From Halomicrobium sp. LC1Hm (GTDB lineage Archaea; Halobacteriota; Halobacteria; Halobacteriales; Haloarculaceae): a stretch of DNA of 64,000 bases. The notes beneath the pieces are model-generated. The model made no database searches, was not told the origin of the DNA, and was given only the letters and a program-made list of their open reading frames with translations. The stretch spans positions 2,728,001 to 2,792,000 of the forward strand of contig NZ_CP044129.1 in the NCBI RefSeq assembly GCF_009617995.1, read 5' to 3'. The position numbers and the translations under genes are program-made. Every line of letters begins with the position of its first letter. Position 1 is the first letter of the stretch. Below, piece by piece: positions 51,541-59,646 of the stretch.

Positions 51541-52380
51541 ATGTCCCATCCAACGCGTACGCTCCCGAGCGGTGACGAGCTTCCGACCGTCGGCGTCGGC
51601 ACCTGGAACATCGACGGCGACACGCTCCGTGATTCGGTCCGGGCCGGACTGGACGCGGGCTACACCCACGTCGACACCGCCGAGGGGTACAAAAACGAAG
51701 ACGAGATCGGCGACGTGCTGGCCGACTACGACCGAGAGGAACTGTTTCTCACCTCGAAGGTCCTCCCCAAGAACCTCGACTACGAGTCGGTGATCGCCTC
51801 GTGTGAGGCCTCGCTGGAGCGACTCGGGACCGACTACCTCGATCTCTATCTCGTCCACTGGCCCAACCCCGCGATCTCGCTGCGCGAGACGATGAACGCG
51901 ATGGCGACGCTGCACGACCGCGGACTGATCCGAAACGTCGGCGTCTCGAACTTCAGCGCCTACCAGCTCAGCTGTGCCCACCACGTCAGCGACGTTCCCA
52001 TCGCGGTCAATCAGATCGAGTTCCACCCCTACCTCCAGCGACCCGACCTCGTCGACTACTGCCGCGAGACCGACACCGTGATCGAGGCCGCCGCCCCCCT
52101 CGCCCGGACGGAGATTTTCGACGACCCAGTGGTTCAGGAACTGGCCGAGACCTACGACAAGTCGCCGGCACAGATCGTCCTGAAGTGGGCCGTCGAACAG
52201 GACGTGGTCGTCCTCCCCAAATCGTCCTCGCCCGAACACGTCCGCCAAAACGGCGCGCTGTTCGACTGGGAGCTGGCCGCCGAGGACCGCGAGCGCCTCG
52301 ACGACCGGGACCGCGACCAGCCCGTCTACGACCACCCCGCTCGCGACTGGACCGGCGACACGTACGGCATCTCCCAGTAA
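51541..52380 (+). CDS. aldo/keto reductase
   Basis: 279 residues, complete TIM barrel. The catalytic tetrad is present: D45 and Y50 in HVDTAEGYKNE, K73 in LTSKV and H106 in LYLVHWP. NADP-binding features near the end are VLPKSSSPEHVRQN. It belongs to the 2,5-diketogluconate reductase-like group that reduces aldehydes or ketones with NADPH. Its physiological substrate is unknown. A short divergent arm with a possible TATA box (ATTAACACC) precedes it. Confidence 0.93.
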   Translation: MSHPTRTLPSGDELPTVGVGTWNIDGDTLRDSVRAGLDAGYTHVDTAEGYKNEDEIGDVLADYDREELFLTSKVLPKNLDYESVIASCEASLERLGTDYLDLYLVHWPNPAISLRETMNAMATLHDRGLIRNVGVSNFSAYQLSCAHHVSDVPIAVNQIEFHPYLQRPDLVDYCRETDTVIEAAAPLARTEIFDDPVVQELAETYDKSPAQIVLKWAVEQDVVVLPKSSSPEHVRQNGALFDWELAAEDRERLDDRDRDQPVYDHPARDWTGDTYGISQ

Positions 52381-52483
52381 CGGGCACCACGGCGTCGAGT
52401 CCACGCCGAGACGAGTCGAGTCGTCGCACTCTTGTGACCATCGATCCCAAGCGATAGGTGAGTGGCACTCTCAGCCCCCGGTG

Positions 52484-52735
52484 ATGGACGCCGACATCGA
52501 CACCGCCGCCGAAGACCCACCACTGGGACTGCTCGCCGTCGCCGTCGTCGGTCTCCTGCTCACTGCGGCGGGCGCGCTCGCCTTCGTCCTCGACCTGGTG
52601 GGCACCAGCGATATCGTCCTCGGGGTCGTCCCCGCCCTGACGCCGCTGTTCGATCTGGCGCTGTTGGTCACCGTTCTGGGCGTCGCCCTGTTCCTGTTCG
52701 CGATGACCGAGTGGAGCCCGGATCTCGACACCTGA
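52484..52735 (+). CDS. small two-helix membrane protein
   Basis: About 83 residues; GTG and ATG are adjacent (52481/52484) and the ATG is chosen. Two hydrophobic segments (about 14-38 and 53-73) sit between acidic ends (DADIDTAAEDPP, EWSPDLDT). No motif. Converges with the next gene. Confidence 0.6.
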   Translation: MDADIDTAAEDPPLGLLAVAVVGLLLTAAGALAFVLDLVGTSDIVLGVVPALTPLFDLALLVTVLGVALFLFAMTEWSPDLDT

Positions 52736-52804
52736 TAGCTCCACTCCGACCGGCGAGAAGAGAGTGGCCGGAGCGGCGGACCCCGCCACAGACACGCGAC
52801 GGTA

Positions 52805-53143
52805 TCAGTACCGGACAGTGTCGTCGACCCGCTCCCAGTCCGGTGCCTCGACGAGCGTCCCGAGCGCGTCGTCCAGTTCGGACCGCGTCGCTCCGTAGAA
52901 TCGTTCTCGGCCCACGGGCGTCCGCACCCGAACGAGATCCGTGTGATCCGTCACGTGGAACAGCGACAGCGTCCACGGCCTGTTCGTACAGTCCCACCTG
53001 CTGTGTACCGTCGCCTCGTCGTCCGCGACGACACGCGCCCCCAGCTCCCAGCTCAGCCGCGTCAGAATCGGGAGCTCGAACGGCACGGCGTCGGGAAGAG
53101 TAGCGCTGTCTTCGTCGCCGGGTCGAGCGCTATGAGCAGCCAT
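52805..53143 (-). CDS. conserved hypothetical protein
   Basis: 112 residues, soluble: an acidic N-terminus, then FELPILTRLSWELGARVV, SLFHVTDHTDLVRVRTPVGRERFYGATRSELDDALGTLVEAP. The pattern of strands plus one helix is compatible with a small sandwich domain. One Cys only. Not recognised. It ends 70 bases from the small membrane protein. Confidence 0.6.
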   Translation of the reverse strand: MAAHSARPGDEDSATLPDAVPFELPILTRLSWELGARVVADDEATVHSRWDCTNRPWTLSLFHVTDHTDLVRVRTPVGRERFYGATRSELDDALGTLVEAPDWERVDDTVRY

Positions 53144-53270
53144 ACCACGCTATCGGACAGCTGTGAGTAAAAGCGTAGCTATTCGCCGACGATCAAGGGC
53201 GGCGCTGTGTCGGACGACGAGAGAACGACTGACGGAGCGAAGCGACGGAAGAATGGACTCGCCGGGGTTC

Positions 53271-53351
53271 ATACTACCGACTGTAAATCTGTGAACGATT
53301 TCGCCACCCCGGGGGTGGCGAAGCTCTTCACGAAGTTACAGCCGGCAGTAT
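53271..53351 (+). repeat. 80-bp palindromic repeat, copy E
   Basis: 81 bases because the centre has an additional G (CCACCCCGGGGGTGG). Ends ATACTACCGACTGTAA and TTACAGCCGGCAGTAT. Same orientation as copy A and nearly identical to it. It lies in a gene-free stretch (53144-53418) just right of the hypothetical gene; nothing else is seen there. Confidence 0.85.
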
Positions 53352-53418
53352 CAGTCACGCCGCGTGAAGGAATCGGATTGATCCCGATGCTGTCTTGTGG
53401 TTCTGCAGTCGGATCGCG

Positions 53419-53703
53419 TCAGTCGTCGTCAGCGGTGTAGGCTCCGCTTCGGTGTTCGATGCGGTGGACTTCCAGCACCGACCCGCTCCGGTCGAGCGTA
53501 CAGGCGAGCCGATACTGCCCGACACGGAGTTTCGAGAACGGCCCACCGGTGAGCGGTTCCAGAAAGTCGTCCGGTTCGCGCCACTCGGAGTCGACTACCT
53601 CGTCGAGTTTCGAGACGATGCGATCCTGCACGTGCGGGTCCATCGAATCGAACTGGTCGACGGCCTGTGGCGTGAACTTCCACGTCCAGTCGTCACTCGC
53701 CAT
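53419..53703 (-). CDS. RelE/ParE-type toxin
   Basis: 94 residues. The fold's words are present: WTWKFTPQAVDQFDSMDPHVQDRIVSKLDEVV (two N-terminal helices), then FLEPLTGGPFSKLRVGQYRLACTLDRSGSVLEVHRIEHRSGAY, the strand-rich RelE core with the R-x-G-x-Y-R motif. RelE toxins cut mRNA on ribosomes; ParE relatives poison gyrase, and sequence does not decide. It overlaps the antitoxin by 11 bases and follows it on the same transcript. Confidence 0.9.
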   Translation of the reverse strand: MASDDWTWKFTPQAVDQFDSMDPHVQDRIVSKLDEVVDSEWREPDDFLEPLTGGPFSKLRVGQYRLACTLDRSGSVLEVHRIEHRSGAYTADDD

Positions 53704-53989
53704 CCTCGTCCCGATCCATCAGCTCGACGACTTCCGCACGCGAGACGAGTTCGGCGTCGCCCGAGCGCAGGTCGTGCTCGCTCGCGGCGACCTGTTTCCA
53801 GCCCTCGCGGGAGAACTCCGGGTGCTTCACTGCGTCGCGCGCAGCGTACCGAAGAAACTCGCTTCGAGAATTGAAGCCCTGTTCCCGCCACGTCGTGTCG
53901 ATGTCGTCGAGGAACGCCTGGCTGAGCCGGAGGTTGATCTGGACCATCTCCGGGCCGTCGTCTCCGGGGCTCGTGTCTGCATCGGACAT
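53693..53989 (-). CDS. ribbon-helix-helix antitoxin
   Basis: 98 residues. The DNA-binding ribbon-helix-helix is MVQINLRLSQAFLDDIDTTWREQGFNSRSEFLRYAARDAVKHP (about 15-57). The C-terminal tail EHDLRSGDAELVSRAEVVELM would wrap the toxin. Antitoxin before toxin with overlapping ends is the usual type II order. The pair lies about 500 bases outside the tRNA-Ala element, so it is not part of it by the att boundaries. Confidence 0.9.
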   Translation of the reverse strand: MSDADTSPGDDGPEMVQINLRLSQAFLDDIDTTWREQGFNSRSEFLRYAARDAVKHPEFSREGWKQVAASEHDLRSGDAELVSRAEVVELMDRDEDGE

Positions 53990-54503
53990 ATACAGATGCT
54001 ATGCCTGCACATATACCTAAGCCTTGCTGTGAGCACGGTGCCGATAGAACGAGCCGAGGGAAGGCCGTAGACGTGCGTACCACACAGAATTACTGGCACC
54101 CGATGCTTCGAATTAGTCTATATAGGCGATACACGGATCACCAGCATCCGCGCGAGCGAAGCGAGCGCAGTTCACCGACGGCGAGACCGATGGTCGAGCC
54201 GTCGGCCTTTTTCACCGACGTTTTTCGAGGAGCGGTTCCCGCAACGAGCGCAGCGAGTGAGGAAACCCGACGCAGAAAAAGGTCGATGCGCACAGCGACG
54301 GAGTGGCTGTTTCTGATTCGAGATAGTGAACAGAACGACGGCCAATCAAGCTCAATGGCCGATTGATTATCCTGACACCTGTCTATCTTCACGTACGAAT
54401 CGAGCTAGCACCGTTCCAACACGAATCGTGACGAACTCCGCCAGAGTTCATCATGGATACGACGAATTGACGTTAAAAGGCCTGAAAGCCACGATGTGTC
54501 GGT
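53990..54503. other. gene-free flank with hairpins, between the antitoxin and the left att site
   Basis: No convincing gene in 514 bases. It contains a perfect 8-bp stem CCGACGGC/GCCGTCGG with an inner GACC/GGTC stem (about 54175-54206). A second fold-back, around CGAGCGAAGCGAGCGC (54153-54168), belongs to the same hairpin word found near 38490 and 44655. The stretch TTTTTCACCGACGTTTTTCGAGGAG resembles the spacer between the two PUA 3'-end copies. Confidence 0.5.
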
Positions 54504-54537
54504 TATGGACTCGCCGGGATTTGAACCCGGGGCCTCT
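54504..54537 (-). repeat. attachment site fragment (3' part of tRNA-Ala), left end of the element
   Basis: 34 bases identical to 60724-60757, covering the tRNA-Ala 3' end through the T-arm to the anticodon stem. The tRNA 5' half is missing, so this is the duplicated att core left by integration, not a gene. The integrase ATG is 135 bases to the right. Confidence 0.9.
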
Positions 54538-54671
54538 ACCGCCTCGGGCAAGATGGCCCCATAACCGCACGAAGGGGCCGCCCTCGGCGGTTGTGGTGAA
54601 GGCACGCAATGCACTACTCTGCGTGTCCGCATCCAAGCGCGTGGACGCGTTCGGTGGAACGAGGTACGACA

Positions 54672-55679
54672 ATGAACGCAATCCCACCGCACGAAGCGAA
54701 GAACCGCTACCTGAAAGACAAATCCACCGACGTGACGGACTCGACGCTGTCGAACTACCGAACCACGCTGAACGGATTCTGTGATTGGCTATGCGATGAG
54801 ACGGGAGTGAAGACGCTCAATACGCTGTCGAGCGACGAAATCCAGCAGTTCAAGGAGTGGCGTCTGGAGCGCGTGAAGACCATCACGCTCAAGACGGATA
54901 TGACGTGTATCAAGGGGTTCGTCCACTTCTGCGAACACATCGACGCCGTCCCTGACGGGATGCACCAGTTGGTTCGTGTTCCGAAGCCGAGCCGCGAGGA
55001 CGAGGTTGCAGATAGCATCTTGACGAGCGACGAAGCGACTGAGATTCTGACCTATCTCGATAAGCACGAGTACGCGAGCCTGCGTCACGTCGTCTTCTCC
55101 GTCCTGTGGAAGACCGGAATGAGGCGGAGTTCGCTGTACGGACTCGACAAGCGCGACTTCGAGGACGGCGCGAACCCATACCTCCGCGTTCGTCATCGAC
55201 CAGAATCCGGAACGCCGCTCAAGAACAAGAGCCGAGGAGAGCGCGACGTTCGCATAACGGACGAGGTCGCCAGCGTGCTACGTGACTATCTCCGGTTCAA
55301 CCATCCCGATGGTGTGGACGAACACGGGCGCACGCCGCTACTCACATCTTCTCACGGCAAGCGGTGTGAGCCTTCCACCATCCAGCGGAATATCTACACG
55401 GTGACGCGCCCCTGCCATTACACTGGGAAGTGTCCGATGGGGCGCGACCTCGATGAGTGCGAAGCGACCTCTTACAACACCGCGAGCAAGTGTCCCGGTT
55501 CGGTGAGTCCACACGCTCTCCGCAGGGGCTACGTCACGGAATCGTTGAACGCTGGTCAGCCAAAGGACGTGACGGCTGATAGGGTAGATATGTCGCACGA
55601 AGTGATGGACAAGCACTACGACAAGGCGACGAAGAACGAGCAGATGGAACGGCGGGAGGACTTTCTCGTGGACGTGTAG
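54672..55679 (+). CDS. int: tyrosine recombinase (integrase) of the tRNA-Ala element
   Basis: 335 residues from the ATG in MNAIPPHEAKNRYLKD. The N-terminal core-binding domain covers about 5-100. The catalytic domain has R151 (GMRRSS), H281 and R284 (HALRRG), H309 (MSHEV) and Y316 (KHYDK), so all key residues are present. A Cys-containing insertion (CHYTGKCPMGRDLDECEATSYNTASKCPGS) before HALRRG is typical of haloarchaeal integrases and could bind zinc. The gene is intact, unlike SSV-type integrases split by integration. Confidence 0.93.
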   Translation: MNAIPPHEAKNRYLKDKSTDVTDSTLSNYRTTLNGFCDWLCDETGVKTLNTLSSDEIQQFKEWRLERVKTITLKTDMTCIKGFVHFCEHIDAVPDGMHQLVRVPKPSREDEVADSILTSDEATEILTYLDKHEYASLRHVVFSVLWKTGMRRSSLYGLDKRDFEDGANPYLRVRHRPESGTPLKNKSRGERDVRITDEVASVLRDYLRFNHPDGVDEHGRTPLLTSSHGKRCEPSTIQRNIYTVTRPCHYTGKCPMGRDLDECEATSYNTASKCPGSVSPHALRRGYVTESLNAGQPKDVTADRVDMSHEVMDKHYDKATKNEQMERREDFLVDV

Positions 55680-55685
55680 AATCCA

Positions 55686-56480
55686 CTACGGCCAATTGCA
55701 ATCCTCAAGGTCGCTCATGTAAGTGCAAAGACACGATTCTATGTCGAAGACAGCGTCAACATCATTCATGTTTTGTTCGGCTCGACCATAGGATTCGAGC
55801 AGGCGGAGATAGGTAGACGCTTCCGGGTCAGAGGTATCTACCGGGAAGATTGAATTGAAGGCTTCTTTCGGCTTTGTTGAGTTGATGTATCTAATCTTGA
55901 GTTGGGGAGGAGTCAGCCAAGATACCGAGTGTGCCCGTATCACCACTTCCAGCCAATCAAAGGCTTGGAGTCGCTGAAACGTATGCACCCCTTCGAGACT
56001 GTCCATTGCTGTGTCGAAAGTAATCTCCCTGCGGGTATCTTCTTGCGGGGCTACACTCTCGTCGTGACGAAGTGAATACAATCGGCCAAAGAACTCAGAG
56101 AACGAATCTACCTCGGTTCCGTTGATGCTCAGATTTTCCAGCGAATTTACTGCACCGGCAACTTTGAACGCATTTGCGTTCCGATGTGCATGGTACTCCG
56201 CTACATCCTTAAGCGGAGAAAGGTTCGTCTGACCGGCTTCATCAATTGAGGTGACCCCTAAATCATTGACCAGTTTGTCAGCAACATCCGTCTGCCATCC
56301 GCCAGCAAGAGCGGCAAAAGACGCGATGAAGGCCGTTTCCGACTGAGCGTGAATCTGATTCTCGACTAAGAAGTCACGTACCTCAGCAATGAATTTCCGT
56401 TCAAATAGCCCCTTTTCTTCTTGTCTCCAACTCAGATATTCCAAGAAGTCTTCCAGTGAGGTATCGGATTTTTGAGCCAT
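55686..56480 (-). CDS. unrecognised element cargo protein
   Basis: 264 residues, soluble and predicted mainly helical. Landmarks are FERKFIAEVRDFLVENQIHAQSETAFIASFAALAGGW, then VAEYHAHRNANAFKVAGAVNSLENL, then RLQAFDWLEVVIRAHSVSWLTPPQLKI, and at the end IESCLCTYMSDLEDCNWP with three Cys. The RLQAF-WLE and terminal Cys pattern faintly recall helical DNA-modification proteins, but the resemblance is too weak to name a family. It converges with the integrase, stops 6 bases apart, and belongs to the cargo. Confidence 0.65.
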   Translation of the reverse strand: MAQKSDTSLEDFLEYLSWRQEEKGLFERKFIAEVRDFLVENQIHAQSETAFIASFAALAGGWQTDVADKLVNDLGVTSIDEAGQTNLSPLKDVAEYHAHRNANAFKVAGAVNSLENLSINGTEVDSFSEFFGRLYSLRHDESVAPQEDTRREITFDTAMDSLEGVHTFQRLQAFDWLEVVIRAHSVSWLTPPQLKIRYINSTKPKEAFNSIFPVDTSDPEASTYLRLLESYGRAEQNMNDVDAVFDIESCLCTYMSDLEDCNWP

Positions 56481-56569
56481 GAAGATGCCGTCTCCCGCTT
56501 TTCAGTTGTAACTTTGGACTGGTGAAAGAGCGATACCACGTTGGTCATTAGAGAAGAACGTCCACAGAA

Positions 56570-57115
56570 TCAGTTGTCTTCTACGGGGGCATTGATTTCC
56601 TCTTGTAATGTTTCCGTTGCGTCTTCGTACGCCTGCTTGAATTGATTCCAATCCATTTGACAATGACTCGGGGGATTCTGGTTCCCATTCTGGATTTTCC
56701 ATTGAATGTAGTTTAGAGCCGCTCTGAATTGGCCCAAAGCATCTCCCATATCAGAATACTGTGGGTCGTCAAGATAGATTTGATTCTTTCTCATCGTGTC
56801 CCGATAGTCATCAACAGCAGGTTTGATTTCACTTTGAAAATCAGCCTGTGATAGTGAGGAAGGGCTTGTAGACGCTGTATTTGCGTTGTCGTTCAGAATA
56901 CGATGGGTTTCGTCCAGTTGTTCAAATAGGGAGACTAATGATTCTACTTTGATTCGGATTCTTTCTTGAGATTGAAGTCTCAAGTCTTGAGCATTCTGTT
57001 GGATGCGTGTATTTATATATGAGCCAATCTGCTGGAGAAGACCACCGATTAACACACCGATGAATCCTATGACCGCTGGGGCGGGAAATCCAAGTATCGT
57101 AGAACTCGTTGCCAT
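56570..57115 (-). CDS. membrane-anchored coiled-coil-like cargo protein
   Basis: 181 residues from the ATG in MATSSTILGFPAPAV. One N-terminal membrane helix (about 10-32) is followed by a long polar, Gln-rich helical domain with several amphipathic stretches (LRLQSQERIRIKVESLVSLFEQLDETHRIL). This one-helix-plus-cytoplasmic-helix plan occurs in many small defence or phage-associated proteins, but no family is recognised. It is upstream of and on the same strand as 55686-56480, so the two may be cotranscribed. Confidence 0.65.
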   Translation of the reverse strand: MATSSTILGFPAPAVIGFIGVLIGGLLQQIGSYINTRIQQNAQDLRLQSQERIRIKVESLVSLFEQLDETHRILNDNANTASTSPSSLSQADFQSEIKPAVDDYRDTMRKNQIYLDDPQYSDMGDALGQFRAALNYIQWKIQNGNQNPPSHCQMDWNQFKQAYEDATETLQEEINAPVEDN

Positions 57116-57139
57116 GTGTGGAACATCTGTGGGACACAT

Positions 57140-57560
57140 TAATTAGTCCCAGTGCTCACACCGAGTTCTTTCTAATACACCGCCTCAATTCCTTGGAAGT
57201 TCGTTCGGTTTCGGTCGACTAAGTCGATATGCGATGAGGACAAGGCGCAGTCAGACACTTCGATTCCTCTACAACCTCGCCCCGGCTTCAGTCAATCGAA
57301 TCGGCTACACGCTACATCAGGACAACAATCTCTCTTTTCAAACGAAACTGTACACTCACTCCCCCGGAGTTGGTAGGGAGAAAACGGTGTGTAGAGTTTG
57401 AATTATTTCGGTGTTACAGCGTTTCTATCCATCAATCCGCCACCTTTAGGAGGATTGGTAACGTCTAATAGAGTGAGGCGGTTCGCGGGTAGTTTCTCGT
57501 TACAACAAACTAACCAGTAGAGTAGATTCTACCCCCGATACTGCCACATTTTCTCACACT
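57140..57560. other. gene-free AT-rich stretch in the element
   Basis: 421 bases between divergent cargo genes at 57115 and 57561. No frame looks coding and no strong hairpin stands out. It must contain both promoters; the A/T-rich parts are near 57180 and 57400-57560. Nothing else is seen. Confidence 0.5.
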
Positions 57561-58190
57561 ATGAGCGCAACGATAGCACCAGCAACCAGTACAGATGAGT
57601 CAACCCATTCGTACGCCGGGTTGGAGAACGTTGATACAAACTACGCGTCGTGGTTTGACCCCGGTGATGTGAACATCACAGAGAATTTTCAAAGCGAGTC
57701 TGATTGGCGGAAGACTCACAAGCGAACCTACTGGAAACACCTTGATAGCCAGCACCGAGGTCACAAGAATGGAGCCGGTCGAGCCAACAAACCGTTCCAA
57801 ACTTACCTCTCAAACCGTCACCTATCTCAATCCCTTGCTAACGTACTCAGCCTCACGAAGTCTGAGAAGGGGCAAGCCGAGAAGTGGTTTCGACGGCTCA
57901 ACTTCGACCGGTTTGGTTACGACATTCGACTCTCGACGTTCTGTGTTTGCCTGTACTTGGTAAAGGAGGATGAACGCGATGAGCGCCAGTCCCATCCAAA
58001 TGCACGTGTGAATTGGCCGAGTACGTTTCAAGACTACTACGAGAATCTTCCAGCCGAGCAACAGCGGCGACTATTCAAAGCGTACGGGAAGGTCGCGGCG
58101 AAACTCAGGTCGTGGACGGCCGGTGAAAACGAACCTGCGACCAGAGAGATGGACAAGTATGGGGTATCTGATGCACAATTCAATCACTGA
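57561..58190 (+). CDS. unrecognised element cargo protein
   Basis: 209 residues, soluble. The central segment LANVLSLTKSEKGQAEKWFRRLNFDRFGYDIRLSTFCVCLYLVKEDER is a row of short helices that loosely resembles a cyclin-like repeat. If so it could act in transcription or as a DNA-binding accessory, but this is a guess. An Arg/Lys/His-rich region (about 50-75) would favour nucleic-acid contact. No catalytic motif. Confidence 0.65.
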   Translation: MSATIAPATSTDESTHSYAGLENVDTNYASWFDPGDVNITENFQSESDWRKTHKRTYWKHLDSQHRGHKNGAGRANKPFQTYLSNRHLSQSLANVLSLTKSEKGQAEKWFRRLNFDRFGYDIRLSTFCVCLYLVKEDERDERQSHPNARVNWPSTFQDYYENLPAEQQRRLFKAYGKVAAKLRSWTAGENEPATREMDKYGVSDAQFNH

Positions 58191-58552
58191 GAGTCGATAG
58201 TATCGAGGATGGGGTATTTATACCCGTTACCATTCCGTTGGATGGACGGTTACAGAGAGCGGTGACTCAACGGTTGGAGGTAGATGTACCAATCTCAGTT
58301 CAACTCGAATCTCAAACGCGATGAGGCGGCGGTTTTAGACCGCGTTAAAGTAATCCTCCTACTATCTGTTCATTTGGCAATTCTGTTTCTCACTCAAACC
58401 GAACGCGCCGTCATCGCGTAAATCATCTAAATTTTCAAGAACAACCATACACCGGTGATGGGGTTCTAAGCGGCTTCTGATATAGGCGGTAGGTTACCCC
58501 GGAATGACGAGAGAAGGCCCCCTCACCACACGGAGAGTTGTTCTATTGGCTT
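58191..58552. other. gene-free stretch in the element
   Basis: 362 bases between convergent genes. It contains several imperfect inverted repeats, for example the GGTTTTAGACCGCG region near 58332, but no gene or RNA that I can support. It probably serves as a terminator region for both neighbours. Confidence 0.45.
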
Positions 58553-59143
58553 CTACACTCCCTGAACAGATTGGCGATTATCGCTATTCTTCCTGAAGGC
58601 ATACCAACCGAGAGGAAAAAGAACCGTGATTAAGAGAATGATAGCGGTTCCCATATGATACGAGATGAATTGACTGGCGAACTCCCGAGGGAACAGCCCC
58701 AAAGCGAGGACTCCCCCGAGAGATAGCGCATAGAGACATTCCACGAATAGTTTTTGTCTCTCAAATTCACCGTGGCTGTAGTCGTGATAGAGTAATATCC
58801 CTACGGCTATCGCGGGAAATCCGTATAGAAAAGCAACAATAAAACCATCACCACGCAACGCACCAATTATCCCGATTATCCCCGCGAAGGCACAAAGTGC
58901 ACCTACAAGAGAGAGAATTGGGAGTGCGATTCGCGTTAGAGTTGATGGGGGCGAGGGTGATTCTGCCCGTTCTTCTGTCCGAATCGTGATATAATAAAAC
59001 ACCACTCCAAACATCCCGATTATGCTAACAAGAAGGAACCACGGAGTCGCGTACTTGTTTCGGTTGTGAGAATCAATTGTGACCGCACCTGTCATTATGA
59101 GTATCGGAATCCCGATGAACGGGAGTAGGTCAAATAATGCCAC
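58553..59143 (-). CDS. multi-spanning membrane cargo protein
   Basis: 196 residues from a GTG start (MALFDLLPFIGIPILIMTGAVTIDSHNRN). About six hydrophobic segments are joined by short loops, one of them SYGHDYSHGEFERQK-like. No transport signature. It sits between the unrecognised gene and the nuclease gene in the element. A 16-bp perfect inverted repeat lies 25-40 bases upstream. Confidence 0.65.
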   Translation of the reverse strand: MALFDLLPFIGIPILIMTGAVTIDSHNRNKYATPWFLLVSIIGMFGVVFYYITIRTEERAESPSPPSTLTRIALPILSLVGALCAFAGIIGIIGALRGDGFIVAFLYGFPAIAVGILLYHDYSHGEFERQKLFVECLYALSLGGVLALGLFPREFASQFISYHMGTAIILLITVLFPLGWYAFRKNSDNRQSVQGV

Positions 59144-59646
59144 ACTTCAAAGTCACAAACAACCTATTAGTAACTGGTTACTACTTTTGGTATGAATAAA
59201 AGTTATTCTGAGACGTTTATAGGCCGCATAAGTGCCTCTAAATGACTCTCCATACATTCTGTTCCCCCAATACTCGTACTCCCTGATAATCGACACTACA
59301 GGAAACATTAAATTGGAGTTGAAATTGGCATAATCCTGAGGAGAGGTTACGTAAGTGCGCCTCACGTCCGCGCCCTCGTGTGCCAACCGGTGCGCGCTAC
59401 CCCTGCGGTCGTCGCGCTGACTGTAGTATTGTTCGTAAGGTGGAGTGCAATGAGGCAGGGTGAGTCTTCTTGCTGTCCAACCTCCCCTCATCGCGCACTA
59501 CCGCACTGCTGGACGCAGGGGTATACGCAAGTACCATTCGTCTTCACGTCTGAACGCGGTGAGAGGGCGCAAGGTGTGGTTTCTTGACTTTCGTCTCTGA
59601 TAGGCTACAGGACAAACCTTTCCTTGATGAACACTCTGAACACACT
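59144..59646. other. mostly gene-free region before the nuclease gene
   Basis: Holds the divergent promoters of the membrane protein and nuclease genes. The perfect inverted repeat TAGTAACTGGTTACTA (59168-59183) is a plausible operator for the membrane gene. Open frames here are Arg/His/Tyr-rich and not protein-like. A TTG at 59584 could start the nuclease earlier but is less likely than the ATG at 59647. Confidence 0.5.

Noticed and set aside
38972-53351. CRISPR or integron array from the 80-bp repeats
   Set aside because: Copies are kilobases apart with ordinary genes between them and are palindromic over their full length.
54504-54580. A second tRNA-Ala gene at the left end of the islet
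   Set aside because: Only the 3' 34 bases match; no 5' acceptor or D-arm can be formed, so it is an att fragment.
59153-59491. 112-codon frame on the minus strand upstream of the islet membrane gene
   Set aside because: Composition (Arg, Tyr, His, Cys) and lack of acidic bias do not fit; it would overlap the likely operator and promoters.
59584-59646. TTG start for the islet nuclease at 59584
   Set aside because: TTG starts are rare here and an ATG at 59647 gives a natural N-terminus; kept only as an alternative.
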